Positions 7,615-15,593 of a stretch of DNA of 64,000 nt are shown piece after piece. Origin of the DNA: Oscillospiraceae bacterium. GTDB lineage: Bacteria; Bacillota; Clostridia; Oscillospirales; JAAYXM01. The stretch's first letter is position 1. Each line of letters starts with the position of its first letter. The notes under the pieces are model-generated. The model did not search any database, was not told the DNA's origin, and was given only the letters and a program-made list of their open reading frames with translations. The translations under genes and the position numbers were made by a program. The stretch lies in assembly GCA_017409405.1 (NCBI GenBank), contig JAFQSU010000046.1, forward strand, positions 1 through 64,000, given 5' to 3'.

Positions 7615-8628
7615 TTATTCTACAAAGGAAAGGCTCTTTTTGGGGCATTTTTCAACGCAAACGCCGCACTTGATGCACTTTTCTTCATCGACTGCCCAGG
7701 TCTTGTTTTCACGGTCAACCGTGATTGCCTCGACCGGACATTTCTTTGCACAGAGAGTACAGTATACGCAGGAGTCGCTGCAGGTAAGCTTGCCGTTGTT
7801 TGTTGCAGCTTCTGACGGAGCTTCTTCTGCGGATGCCGCAACCGGAGTGGGGGCAGGAACATCTGCCGCTTCCGGACACGGTGCGTTTATGTCGCCCATG
7901 GAAAGGCTCTTCTTCGGGCATGCCTCGATGCAGATACCGCACTGAGTGCATTTTTCACGGTCAATTGACCATGTCTTGTTTGCGCGGTCAACCGTGATTG
8001 CCTCTGACGGGCACTTCTTGGCGCAGAGCGTGCAGTATACACAGCTGTCACTGCAGACAACGCCTTCGGTAACCTCTGCAAACGAGAGAGACTTCTTCGG
8101 GCACTTGTCGATACAGATGCCGCATTTTACGCACTTTTCTTCATCGACTGACCATGTCTTGTTCGCGCGGTCAACCGTGATAGCACCCTCGGGACACTGC
8201 TTTGCACAGAGCGTACAGTATACGCAGCTGTCACTGCAGGTAAGCTTGCCTGCGACCTTTTTCTTGATACGTGAGCCGCGGACGATGAGGTCTTCGGGGT
8301 CGGTAGCTACCATGTGATAGTCACCCGTAAGCTCAATTGCTTTTGTTGTGCAAAAGTCCTGACACATACCGCAGAAGGTACACGAGGTGAGGTCAAACTC
8401 ATACGTTATCTTCTCGCCCTCAGCCACTTCTTCGCTTGTTCTTGTGATTGCGATAGGAGAGCAAACCTTGATGCACATGCCGCAGTTGACACATTTTTCG
8501 GGGTCGTATGCGATTCTTCCGCGGTATTTGGGCATTGCCTCTACCGGAACCTTCGGGTAGTTAACTGTGCTGGGCTTTGAAAAGAGGTTACACAAAGCTT
8601 CTTTTAAGAACGGAAATGAGAACTTCAT
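7615..8628 (-). CDS. mbhN: Hydrogenase ferredoxin-like subunit fused to a polyferredoxin
   Basis: A 337-residue iron-sulfur protein at the end of the hydrogenase operon. Residues 1 to about 127 resemble the MbhN/EchF/NuoI subunit, with two [4Fe-4S] motifs (CVNCGMCIKVC and CTFCGMCQDFC). Three near-identical modules of about 55 residues follow, each with CSDSCVYCTLCAKxC and CxxCGxCxxxCPKKSL. Two are joined directly; the third follows an Ala/Pro/Glu linker. About eight [4Fe-4S] clusters are predicted, against two in ordinary MbhN. The role is to pass electrons from reduced ferredoxin to the NuoB-like subunit; the extra modules may extend the wire or dock a partner. It overlaps the NuoB-like gene by 4 bases (ATGA), which argues for coupled translation. 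Repeat copy number could vary by recombination. Confidence 0.9.
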   Translation of the reverse strand: MKFSFPFLKEALCNLFSKPSTVNYPKVPVEAMPKYRGRIAYDPEKCVNCGMCIKVCSPIAITRTSEEVAEGEKITYEFDLTSCTFCGMCQDFCTTKAIELTGDYHMVATDPEDLIVRGSRIKKKVAGKLTCSDSCVYCTLCAKQCPEGAITVDRANKTWSVDEEKCVKCGICIDKCPKKSLSFAEVTEGVVCSDSCVYCTLCAKKCPSEAITVDRANKTWSIDREKCTQCGICIEACPKKSLSMGDINAPCPEAADVPAPTPVAASAEEAPSEAATNNGKLTCSDSCVYCTLCAKKCPVEAITVDRENKTWAVDEEKCIKCGVCVEKCPKKSLSFVE

Positions 8629-9071
8629 TTGCCCATCGCCTCCCTCTTCTCCTGTAGTATCTCCGCAGCCTTTGCAAGGCCTTCAATAATAGCTTCGGGC
8701 TTCGGAGTGCAGCCTGCTATCGAAACATCAACGTGTGTGTAGTTTTCAAGAGGACCCTCAACAGAGTAGCTGCCCTTGAAAACATTACATGAACGGGGGC
8801 ATGAGCCGATTGAAACAACGCACTTCGGCTCGGGAACCTGCTCAAGTGTGCGGATAAGACGCTCTTTTGACTGGCTTGTTATAGGACCGGAAACAACAAC
8901 GATGTCGGCATGACGCGGAGTGCCTGCGAGCTTGAAGCCGAAGCGCTCGGCATCGTATCTCGGAGTGAGAACCGCGACAAGCTCAATATCACAGCCGTTG
9001 CAGGAGCCTGTATTGATGTGGTAAATCCACGGAGATTTAGCCATGCTTTTTGCAATAATTTTCTTAAACAT
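8625..9071 (-). CDS. mbhJ: Hydrogenase small subunit, NuoB-like (MbhJ)
   Basis: A 148-residue electron-transfer subunit homologous to NuoB/PSST and to the small subunit of group 4 hydrogenases. It binds the [4Fe-4S] cluster nearest the NiFe site. The ligand motifs are visible as GSCNGCDIE (residues about 22-30), GSCPRSC (about 93-99) and AGCTPKPEAI (about 119). There is no twin-arginine signal and no second or third cluster region, as expected for cytoplasm-facing group 4 enzymes. It lies between the NuoH-like and ferredoxin genes, with AAGGAGG before its ATG. Confidence 0.93.
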   Translation of the reverse strand: MFKKIIAKSMAKSPWIYHINTGSCNGCDIELVAVLTPRYDAERFGFKLAGTPRHADIVVVSGPITSQSKERLIRTLEQVPEPKCVVSIGSCPRSCNVFKGSYSVEGPLENYTHVDVSIAGCTPKPEAIIEGLAKAAEILQEKREAMGK

Positions 9072-9085
9072 AATTCTTTACCTCC

Positions 9086-10054
9086 TTACAGACCTAACCA
9101 CACAAGGATAAGGCTTATTGCCGCAAGAGCGGAGACGAAAGTCCAGTAGAACTTAAAGAGATGCTCAATCTTGAGACGTGCCGTAATTGCATGGATAAGA
9201 GTCATACAGAGTACGGTGACAACAGCGCAGATTGCAACGAAGATGAGAGCGTTGAGAGCGATGATGCCTGTATCAATTCCGCCAAGGAAGAGGAAGGTAA
9301 ACAGCGCTGTCATAACGAACATCTTGATAGCCGTGTTGAGCTTGAACATGGCAAGCGGTGCGCCGCTGTATTCAACGAGCGGACCCTCACATATCTCAGT
9401 TTCTGCCTCTGCAACGTCAAACGGCTGTGTGCCGACCTCTGCCGGGATGACAAGAAGGAAAGCGATTGCCGCAGGGATGAGTGACCAGTGAGAAATGAGG
9501 AGACCGTTCATTGCCTGCCAGTCGCCGATTTTCTGCATTGAGAAAACAAGCTCGTCTCCGCCGACCTTCTTTGCAACGGTGAGAAGGACAATAACGAGCG
9601 GAAGCTCGTAAGCCATCATCGTTACCATCTCACGCGAGATACCGATACCGGCATAGGGGGAGCCCGATGCCGAGCCGCCGACGATAAGAGCGACAGCCGG
9701 AATTGTGAGAAGATAAAGGATAACAATGAGGTCAGCGTTTGTTGAAAACGGGCTGTAACCGAAAATCGGAATGAAAAGCATCATAACGATAAGGCTGACA
9801 AAGCCAAGAACAGGCGCGATGAGGAAGGCTTTGCGGTTTGCCTCGTGCGGAATGATTGTTTCCTTGCCCATGAGCTTGAAGAAATCATAGAACGGCTGGA
9901 GAAGCGGAGGTCCGATTCTTCTCTGCATACGGGCGAGAAGCTTTCTGTCAAGGCCTGCGAGCAAAAGACCTACGACTGCCGCAAAGAGCAGACCCGGAAA
10001 CACGAGAACATGGAATGCGTTAGTAAGAATAGTTGTAATAGTTTCCACTTTCAC
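9086..10054 (-). CDS. mbhM: Hydrogenase membrane anchor, NuoH-like (MbhM)
   Basis: A 322-residue integral membrane protein of the NuoH/EchB/HycD family, with about eight membrane segments. It connects the peripheral hydrogenase arm to the ion-pumping arm. Family features include RRIGPPLLQPFYDFFKL near residue 45 and the acidic loop FDVAEAETEICEGPLVEYSG (about 215-235), which corresponds to the conserved Glu-rich loop of NuoH. The frame starts with GTG at 10054; a second GTG at 10048 is better spaced from the AAGGAGG site, so the protein may be two residues shorter. Confidence 0.93.
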   Translation of the reverse strand: MKVETITTILTNAFHVLVFPGLLFAAVVGLLLAGLDRKLLARMQRRIGPPLLQPFYDFFKLMGKETIIPHEANRKAFLIAPVLGFVSLIVMMLFIPIFGYSPFSTNADLIVILYLLTIPAVALIVGGSASGSPYAGIGISREMVTMMAYELPLVIVLLTVAKKVGGDELVFSMQKIGDWQAMNGLLISHWSLIPAAIAFLLVIPAEVGTQPFDVAEAETEICEGPLVEYSGAPLAMFKLNTAIKMFVMTALFTFLFLGGIDTGIIALNALIFVAICAVVTVLCMTLIHAITARLKIEHLFKFYWTFVSALAAISLILVWLGL

Positions 10055-10062
10055 TCACCTCC

Positions 10063-11985
10063 TTAGTGTACGAATACAAACATCAGAACAACTATAAGTG
10101 CCGTTGCAACGACAGCCCAGAGAGCGTAGTCGGAAACAACACCTGAGTGCATGCCCTGAATGAATTTGAAGTAGCCTTTAAAGTCATGCTTGAAGCCCCA
10201 GAAGAGGTCGGAGCCTGCAACGTGGGAATGTGTGCTCTTTTCTCCGCCGAAGAATGTAGCATACTTTCCGTCCTCGGAATCGTTTTCCGTTTTTGCAAGA
10301 ACTCTGCCGCGTGTGTTTTCACCTGTAAGGACAACGATGCATACAGCGATGAGAACGATTGCGAAGAGAACGAGCCAGAGAATCGGATTCCAGAGACTGA
10401 GTGTTGCGCCGTCAACCGTGATGTTCGTAACACCTGCCGCCGCAGCCGTACCGTCACCCATCATCTTATCAATGTAGTTTGTTACATTGAATGCCGCATT
10501 TGCCGCAGGGGTGAGAAGGTACTTTTCAACGACATTGTAGAACACGCCGGATAAAACGCAGAGAACCGACATAATCCACATCGGAACACGCATGAGAAGC
10601 GGAACCTCGCGGACGTCCTTGAGGTTTTCGGGAAGCTGACCGAAGAATACAGCCTGCGTAACCTTTATAAACGAAGCAAGAGTCATAACCGAAACAACAA
10701 GTGCAACTATTGTGACAAACGCATAAGCAAAGTTGCCTGTAGTTGCCGCCTTTTCGTATGTAGCCTGATAAATCATCCACTTTGAGGCAAAGCCGTTAAA
10801 CGGCGGAAGACCCGAGATGGAGAAGGCACCGATAAGGAAGCAGACAGTTGTTTTCGGCATCTTCTTTGAAAGACCGCCGAGCTTATCAAGGTCAGTTGTG
10901 CCTGCCGCGTAGAGAACAGCACCTGCAGTAAGGAACAGAAGGCCTTTGAACAGGGTGTGGTTCATGGCATGGAAGAGACCTGCCTCAAGACCGAGGACAG
11001 TGCCGAGCCCTATTGCAGTAATGACATAACCTATCTGGGAAATACTGTGGAAGGCAAGGAGTCTCTTGAAGTCATGCTGAGCAAGAGCCATTGTAACGCC
11101 GATAAACATTGTTACCGTGCCGAACGTTGCAAGAATGAGCTGAAGCGGTGCAAGGTCCATAGCTCTGAAGATGACGTATACAAGTCTTATCATGCCGTAA
11201 ACTCCGGCCTTGTTGACCATACCCGAAAATACCATGGAGATTGATGTCGGGGCTGTCATATATGCTTCAGCCGCAGGAGCGTGGAAAGGAACGATGTAGG
11301 ACTTTACGCCAAAGCCTGCAAACATGAGAGCAAACGCAAGAACGGTTGTCGGTGTGAGTGAGTTTGTAAGCGCCGCTGAAATCTGTGCCATGTTAAGTGT
11401 GTGGCACTGTGCATACAGAAGTGCTATACCGGCAAGAGTCATTGACGAGCCGATTGAACCGATAATAAGATACTTAAAGCCTGCCTCAAGAGCGCCGAAC
11501 TTGTTGTTGCGGAACGCAGTGAGCGCAACGGAGGCGAAGGTCATAATCTCTATCATAACGAACATGTTGAATATGTCACCTGTAAGGACAAGACCGAGTA
11601 CCGAACCGGAGAGCATAAGGAACAGTGTGTAGTAATGACCGAGATGGTGGTCGCGTGCCATATACTTTATGGAGTAGATGGCGGCAAGGAGAATCGTTGT
11701 GACTACGAGAAGTGCAAAGAACATATTGAGTGCATCTATCTCATAGCCGATACCGATTGCATAGCCCGAAACCGGTTCCCAGTTACCCATCCAATAGGAG
11801 ATGATTTCGCCGTTGAGAAGCACGGGCTTAATAAGGCTTGCGATAAGAGCAAAAGCACCTGCCGCCGCTATAAGGACGATTGTGTTGCGAATAAATTTGT
11901 TCTTCGCACCGAAGATTTCTACAAGGAAAGCGCAGAGGAACAAGCCCATAACTGCGATTACCGGAAAATGCTGTACACTAATCAT
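10063..11985 (-). CDS. mbhH: MrpD/NuoL-like antiporter subunit, apparent MbhH-MbhI fusion
   Basis: A 640-residue membrane protein, longer than the roughly 500 residues usual for MrpD/MbhH. Residues 1-500 form a proton-conducting antiporter-like fold with at least 14 membrane segments; conserved blocks include LTGDIFNMFVMIEIMTFAS, the lysine/histidine path around FAGFGVKSYIVPFHAPAAEAY, and LAFHSISQIGYV. The last 130 residues hold two more membrane segments (WLVLFAIVLIAVCIVVLTGE and the C-terminal YALWAVVATALIVVLMFVFV) and the intervening DLFWGFKHDFKGYFKFIQGM. That region fits the separate MbhI subunit of archaeal Mbh, which is otherwise missing from this operon. The fusion is inferred from length and order. 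The gene ends 9 bases before mbhM. Confidence 0.88.
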   Translation of the reverse strand: MISVQHFPVIAVMGLFLCAFLVEIFGAKNKFIRNTIVLIAAAGAFALIASLIKPVLLNGEIISYWMGNWEPVSGYAIGIGYEIDALNMFFALLVVTTILLAAIYSIKYMARDHHLGHYYTLFLMLSGSVLGLVLTGDIFNMFVMIEIMTFASVALTAFRNNKFGALEAGFKYLIIGSIGSSMTLAGIALLYAQCHTLNMAQISAALTNSLTPTTVLAFALMFAGFGVKSYIVPFHAPAAEAYMTAPTSISMVFSGMVNKAGVYGMIRLVYVIFRAMDLAPLQLILATFGTVTMFIGVTMALAQHDFKRLLAFHSISQIGYVITAIGLGTVLGLEAGLFHAMNHTLFKGLLFLTAGAVLYAAGTTDLDKLGGLSKKMPKTTVCFLIGAFSISGLPPFNGFASKWMIYQATYEKAATTGNFAYAFVTIVALVVSVMTLASFIKVTQAVFFGQLPENLKDVREVPLLMRVPMWIMSVLCVLSGVFYNVVEKYLLTPAANAAFNVTNYIDKMMGDGTAAAAGVTNITVDGATLSLWNPILWLVLFAIVLIAVCIVVLTGENTRGRVLAKTENDSEDGKYATFFGGEKSTHSHVAGSDLFWGFKHDFKGYFKFIQGMHSGVVSDYALWAVVATALIVVLMFVFVH

Positions 11986-12344
11986 TATCCGCGAATCCTC
12001 CTTACTTCATCGGCGTTTACGGTCTTGTACTTACGGTAAATCATAATTACAAGAGCGAGAGCCATTGCGTCTACGCAAGCACCGATGACGATTGATGTAA
12101 GTGTGAGAGCCTGCGGAACAGGGTCAACAAAGAAATTGCTTGAAATGCCGTTTAAAAGGTCGGAAATCGTGAATATCGGGGCAGTGCCGCCGTCGTTGAA
12201 GCCGACGCTGACAATGAGAAGGTTTATGCCGTAGTCGATAATACCGAGACCTAAAACGACCTTAATGAGATTTTTCTGAGTGCAGACTGCATAAAGTCCG
12301 AGGACGAGGAGCAGAACTGCGACAACATAGTTTACTATTATCAT
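11985..12344 (-). CDS. mbhG: MrpC/NuoK-like antiporter subunit (MbhG)
   Basis: A 119-residue membrane protein with three membrane segments, homologous to MnhC/MrpC and NuoK. The segments LLVLGLYAVCTQKNLIKVVLG and LGIIDYGINLLIVSVGF match the family, as does the C-terminal VIGACVDAMALALVIMIYRK. It is part of the ion-translocating arm. The start overlaps the stop of the MrpB-like gene by one base, and its own stop overlaps the start of mbhH by one base. Confidence 0.92.
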   Translation of the reverse strand: MIIVNYVVAVLLLVLGLYAVCTQKNLIKVVLGLGIIDYGINLLIVSVGFNDGGTAPIFTISDLLNGISSNFFVDPVPQALTLTSIVIGACVDAMALALVIMIYRKYKTVNADEVRRIRG

Positions 12345-12817
12345 TATTCTTCCTCCTCTTCTTCATCACTGTCCGGAGCGAGAAGGCTCATCATAAGGAG
12401 AAGGAGGAAACCCACACCTGTGAGAACCTTAAAGCCGACCGAATATCCCATAAATGTAATCGTACCTGCGGAGATGAGGTCGCCGACAGCGCCGTTGTCA
12501 AAGAAGATGTTACGGCAAAAGTTTGCGCCGACAAAGAGACCGCAGAGACCGAGGATTACATACATCGTTGCACCGCAGGCCTCTCCGACACGGAGAACCT
12601 CAGTGTTGATTGCATTTTTTGCGGTGTTATAACCGTATGCAAGATAGAGGAGAACGGCAGCTGCGGCAACCATAACGCCGCCCTGGAAACCACCGCCGGG
12701 GCTGACTGTGCCGAAAAGGATGATGTAGATACCGAAGACTACCGCAAACGGGAGCATCATGTCGGCACCGCACTTCATAATTACGTTCTTTTCGGTGATA
12801 CCGTTTTTAAACTTCAT
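12344..12817 (-). CDS. mbhF: MrpB-like antiporter subunit (MbhF)
   Basis: A 157-residue membrane protein with an MnhB domain: four membrane segments and the signature GTVSPGGGFQGGVMVAAAA near residue 35. It ends in an acidic tail, DSDEEEEEE, which should lie in the cytoplasm. MrpB-type subunits form part of the antiporter module of Mbh hydrogenases. Start and stop codons overlap those of the neighbouring genes by one base each, a sign of tight translational coupling. Confidence 0.92.
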   Translation of the reverse strand: MKFKNGITEKNVIMKCGADMMLPFAVVFGIYIILFGTVSPGGGFQGGVMVAAAAVLLYLAYGYNTAKNAINTEVLRVGEACGATMYVILGLCGLFVGANFCRNIFFDNGAVGDLISAGTITFMGYSVGFKVLTGVGFLLLLMMSLLAPDSDEEEEEE

Positions 12818-13176
12818 TACTGCTCATCCTCCTTTTTGCTTTTTTTGGATTTTGAGAGGATGACATACGCACCTGCAATGGCTGTGAGAAGGATGAACGA
12901 CTCGCCGAGCGTGTCGAATCCGCGGAAGTCGAAGACAACTGCCGCAACATTGTTTGCAGCCATTGTTTTCTCAAGGTTTTGCTTTACTATGATGTCAGCA
13001 ACACCGTCGGGGTCTGATACATCATACTGTGTGGGATTGTTGTAAAGGTCAACAACATTTACGTCGCTTCCGTCATAGGTCTTTGCTATGTTTGTGTAAG
13101 CAAAGATTACGGAATAAAGACCTGCGATAAGGATGATGGCAAGAGCTGCAATTGCGACTATTCTTTTAGCTTTCAT
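12817..13176 (-). CDS. mbhE: Membrane-bound hydrogenase subunit MbhE
   Basis: A 119-residue protein with an N-terminal membrane segment (IVAIAALAIILIAGLYSVIFAY) and another near residues 85-105, separated by an extracytoplasmic polar loop. The segment VAAVVFDFRGFDTLGESFILL is typical of the MbhE family, which corresponds to the C-terminal part of MrpA. Position between the DUF4040 subunit and MrpB-like subunit is as in archaeal mbh operons. The start overlaps the preceding stop by 4 bases (ATGA). Confidence 0.9.
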   Translation of the reverse strand: MKAKRIVAIAALAIILIAGLYSVIFAYTNIAKTYDGSDVNVVDLYNNPTQYDVSDPDGVADIIVKQNLEKTMAANNVAAVVFDFRGFDTLGESFILLTAIAGAYVILSKSKKSKKEDEQ

Positions 13177-13436
13177 TTCTCTTCATCCCCCTTACCTGTC
13201 GTTTTCTTGACGGCGATAACGAATATCGTCGTTGCGAGAACCGCACCTACCGCAGCCTCGGCGATAGCAACGTCGGGAGCGTGAAGAAGGATAAACTCAA
13301 GTGCCATGAACACACCGGTAACACCGAGCGCAATGACAGAGGTAAGAACCTTCTTCGAAAATACTGCGACGCATGCGGTGATAAGAACGCCTATCATTAC
13401 AAGCGTGTTGAGAATAAATACGAGATCAATCTGCAT
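13173..13436 (-). CDS. mbhD: Membrane-bound hydrogenase subunit MbhD (DUF4040)
   Basis: An 87-residue membrane protein with three membrane segments, matching the DUF4040/MbhD family, which corresponds to a part of MrpA. Typical stretches are VIALGVTGVFMALEFILL and HAPDVAIAEAAVGAVLATTIFV. I chose the ATG at 13436 (MQIDLVF) because GGGGAGGA lies 7-8 bases upstream; a longer frame to 13463 has no such site. It overlaps the end of the MrpG-like gene by 11 bases. Confidence 0.9.
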   Translation of the reverse strand: MQIDLVFILNTLVMIGVLITACVAVFSKKVLTSVIALGVTGVFMALEFILLHAPDVAIAEAAVGAVLATTIFVIAVKKTTGKGDEEK

Positions 13437-13776
13437 TTTCCAAATCCTCCCCATACTTGTCACATGTCATTTCTTTTTCAGGACGGATACCCTTCTTGTA
13501 TGCCGCCTTTGCGATTGCATGACCTGCAATCGGGTTTGTGATTATGTAGAACACACCCATAACGGCAAGCTTTACTGCCATTGCAATATCGGGGGTATCA
13601 AAAATAAACAGAGAATAGAGGATACCGCCGAGAATGACACCGAGCACACCGAAGGTAGAGATGTTCGTGCTTGCCTGCATACGGCTGAATGAATCAGGGA
13701 ATCTGAGCATTCCGACGACTCCGGCAAGAGCAAAGATAACGCTTATGCCGATTAAAGTATAAATTGCATATATCAT
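13426..13776 (-). CDS. mbhC: MrpG-like antiporter subunit (MbhC)
   Basis: A 116-residue membrane protein with three membrane segments, of the MnhG/MrpG family. The conserved LRFPDSFSRMQASTNISTFGV motif begins near residue 25. The polar C-terminal tail (RPEKEMTCDKYGEDLENAD) is cytoplasmic. The start overlaps the stop of the MrpF-like gene by 4 bases. Confidence 0.92.
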   Translation of the reverse strand: MIYAIYTLIGISVIFALAGVVGMLRFPDSFSRMQASTNISTFGVLGVILGGILYSLFIFDTPDIAMAVKLAVMGVFYIITNPIAGHAIAKAAYKKGIRPEKEMTCDKYGEDLENAD

Positions 13777-14027
13777 AATCTGCCCTCCAGGTAACGCGAG
13801 ACCATAACGGAACCGATGAAGCCGAGAACCGCCGTGACCATCGCAATGTCAAGATAAATGCTTCTTCCGCTGTGAAGAGCGAAGAGAATAAGTGCCATAT
13901 CGCAGAGAATATCGATGCTGTCGGCCGAGATTGCACGGTCAACAACGCTCGGTCCCTTGATAAGGCGGTAGCAGAGGCAAAGTGCGAGAACAACAAAGCA
14001 GATTGCAAAAAATATAAGTACGTTCAT
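13773..14027 (-). CDS. mbhB: MrpF-like antiporter subunit (MbhB)
   Basis: An 84-residue membrane protein with three membrane segments, of the MnhF/MrpF family; LIKGPSVVDRAISADSIDIL is the family signature. I chose the ATG at 14027 (MNVLIFF), which overlaps the preceding stop as TAATG and has GGAGGA about 10 bases upstream. A longer frame to 14051 would run back into the MrpE-like gene. Confidence 0.9.
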   Translation of the reverse strand: MNVLIFFAICFVVLALCLCYRLIKGPSVVDRAISADSIDILCDMALILFALHSGRSIYLDIAMVTAVLGFIGSVMVSRYLEGRL

Positions 14028-14569
14028 TATTCCCAGATCCTCCTTATCCATTTTTCCATTGTACCCTTGATTCCGTCGCCGGCTTCCGCAATATCCGTTG
14101 TTGCGACGTCAATCCAGTGAATATAATAGTAGGTTTTGTTACCTTCCTCGGCAATGTCCATTGTTATGGTGCCGGGAGTAAGCGTAATCGAGTTTGCAAG
14201 CATCGACTGTGCATACTCTGATTTGAGCTCTGTCTCAATCTTTACGATGCCCGGATTGTTTTTCTTAAATCCGAAGGCTCGGAGAGCGACATCAACGTTT
14301 GCTTTTGTCAGCTCCCACATAAAGATTATCAGACAGTAGTAAACCCACACAAAGAAGCGGAGCGGATTAAACAGCCAGAAGGCTTTTGAGTGAATGAAGA
14401 AGCGTGCGGTAAAAAGTGCGGTCAGCACACTGACAAGCACGCCTGCGATGAGAATCTGGACAGATGCACCACCTGTAAAAATCGAAACAATCTGTCCCGT
14501 TATCAGCAGCCAGAAGATATAGCATACAACGGCTGTTGACAAAAATGCTGAAAAACTTGTCTTTTTCAA
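14027..14569 (-). CDS. mbhA: MrpE-like antiporter subunit (MbhA)
   Basis: A 180-residue membrane protein of the MnhE/MrpE family. Two N-terminal membrane segments and one near residues 75-90 are followed by a cytoplasmic domain. That domain contains the family motif LANSITLTPGTITMDI around residue 130, then YYIHWIDVATTD. The frame begins with TTG at 14569 after GGGGGTG, 15 bases past the end of hypB. It is the first gene of the Mrp-type module within the hydrogenase operon. Confidence 0.9.
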   Translation of the reverse strand: MKKTSFSAFLSTAVVCYIFWLLITGQIVSIFTGGASVQILIAGVLVSVLTALFTARFFIHSKAFWLFNPLRFFVWVYYCLIIFMWELTKANVDVALRAFGFKKNNPGIVKIETELKSEYAQSMLANSITLTPGTITMDIAEEGNKTYYYIHWIDVATTDIAEAGDGIKGTMEKWIRRIWE

Positions 14570-14584
14570 AGGAACACCCCCAAC

Positions 14585-15244
14585 TTAAACTTTAATCTTT
14601 GCGGCTATCCTGTCAGACAGCCACGCAACAAAGGAAGCTGCACCCTCACCGGTTTTGGTGGAGACACGGAACACCTTTGCCTTACCGTTTAAATCCAACA
14701 CGTTGCGCTCAACACGGGCATCATCAAACTCAAAGTACGGAAGCATGTCGTACTTGTTCATGATAAGAGCATCGGTTGTAGCAAACATGAGCGGATATTT
14801 TTCAACCTTGTCATCGCCCTCGGGAACGCTGAGGATGGCGATGCGCATATCCTCGCCGATGTTGAACTCGGCAGGGCAGACGAGGTTGCCGATATTTTCA
14901 ACGAACAGAACGTCAATTTCATCGAGGTTGAAGTATGACAGCATGTGCTGTATCGACATAGCTTCAATGTGACATGCTCCGTCAGTCTGCAGCTGTACGA
15001 CGGGAATACCCATCTTGTCAATCCTGTCTGCATCAATCTGACCTGCGATATCGCCCTCGATAACGCCGATTCTGAAGGTGTCGCGCAGACGGTTGATTAT
15101 ATCCGTTATAAGGCTTGTTTTCCCTGCACCGGGTGAACCCATAACGTTTATGAGACAGACCTTTTTTTCGGAAAGGAGGTCTGCGACCTGCTTACTGACG
15201 TCCTCGTTCCATTCGAGAATCTGTTTTACTATTTTAATTTCCAA
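14585..15244 (-). CDS. hypB: Hydrogenase nickel-insertion GTPase HypB
   Basis: A 219-residue GTPase that works with HypA to deliver nickel to the hydrogenase large subunit. The P-loop is GSPGAGKTS (about residue 36). The metal site shared by the dimer is seen as GACHIEA (Cys-His) and NLVCPAEF (Cys). It lacks the N-terminal CxxCGC motif and the His-rich nickel-storage stretch of some HypB proteins. The frame starts with TTG at 15244 after GGAGG. It sits directly behind hypA and inside the hydrogenase structural operon rather than with the other hyp genes. Confidence 0.95.
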   Translation of the reverse strand: MEIKIVKQILEWNEDVSKQVADLLSEKKVCLINVMGSPGAGKTSLITDIINRLRDTFRIGVIEGDIAGQIDADRIDKMGIPVVQLQTDGACHIEAMSIQHMLSYFNLDEIDVLFVENIGNLVCPAEFNIGEDMRIAILSVPEGDDKVEKYPLMFATTDALIMNKYDMLPYFEFDDARVERNVLDLNGKAKVFRVSTKTGEGAASFVAWLSDRIAAKIKV

Positions 15245-15246
15245 AT

Positions 15247-15588
15247 TTATTCGACCTCCAGGCTATCCACGTAATATTCACGGCCGGACATAAGCTTTAT
15301 TTCGGCACTGCCGCATTCGGGGCAGTGGATTTTCCGCTTCGGAATTTCTCCGTCATATCCGCACCTGTTGCAGTGGATGGTGATGGGAATTTTCTCTACG
15401 GAAAGTCTTGCACCCTCGGCAATCGTGCCTCGGCTTGCGATGTTGAAATATTCCTGGATACACTCGGGTAAAACTCCGGAAAGCTCACCAATCTTTAAGC
15501 GTATTTCAAGAATTTTTTCAGCACCGTGTCGCTCGGCTTCGGGAACTGCCGCTTCAATTATGCCTTCAGTAATAGCAAGCTCGTGCAT
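15247..15588 (-). CDS. hypA: Hydrogenase nickel chaperone HypA
   Basis: A 113-residue metallochaperone. The nickel-binding N-terminus MHE is intact, and the zinc-binding loop is formed by CNRCG and CPECG, 17 residues apart. It carries nickel to the large subunit together with HypB, whose gene follows after 2 bases. It begins 5 bases after the large-subunit gene, so chaperone and client are made from the same message. Confidence 0.96.
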   Translation of the reverse strand: MHELAITEGIIEAAVPEAERHGAEKILEIRLKIGELSGVLPECIQEYFNIASRGTIAEGARLSVEKIPITIHCNRCGYDGEIPKRKIHCPECGSAEIKLMSGREYYVDSLEVE

Positions 15589-15593
15589 GGGCG

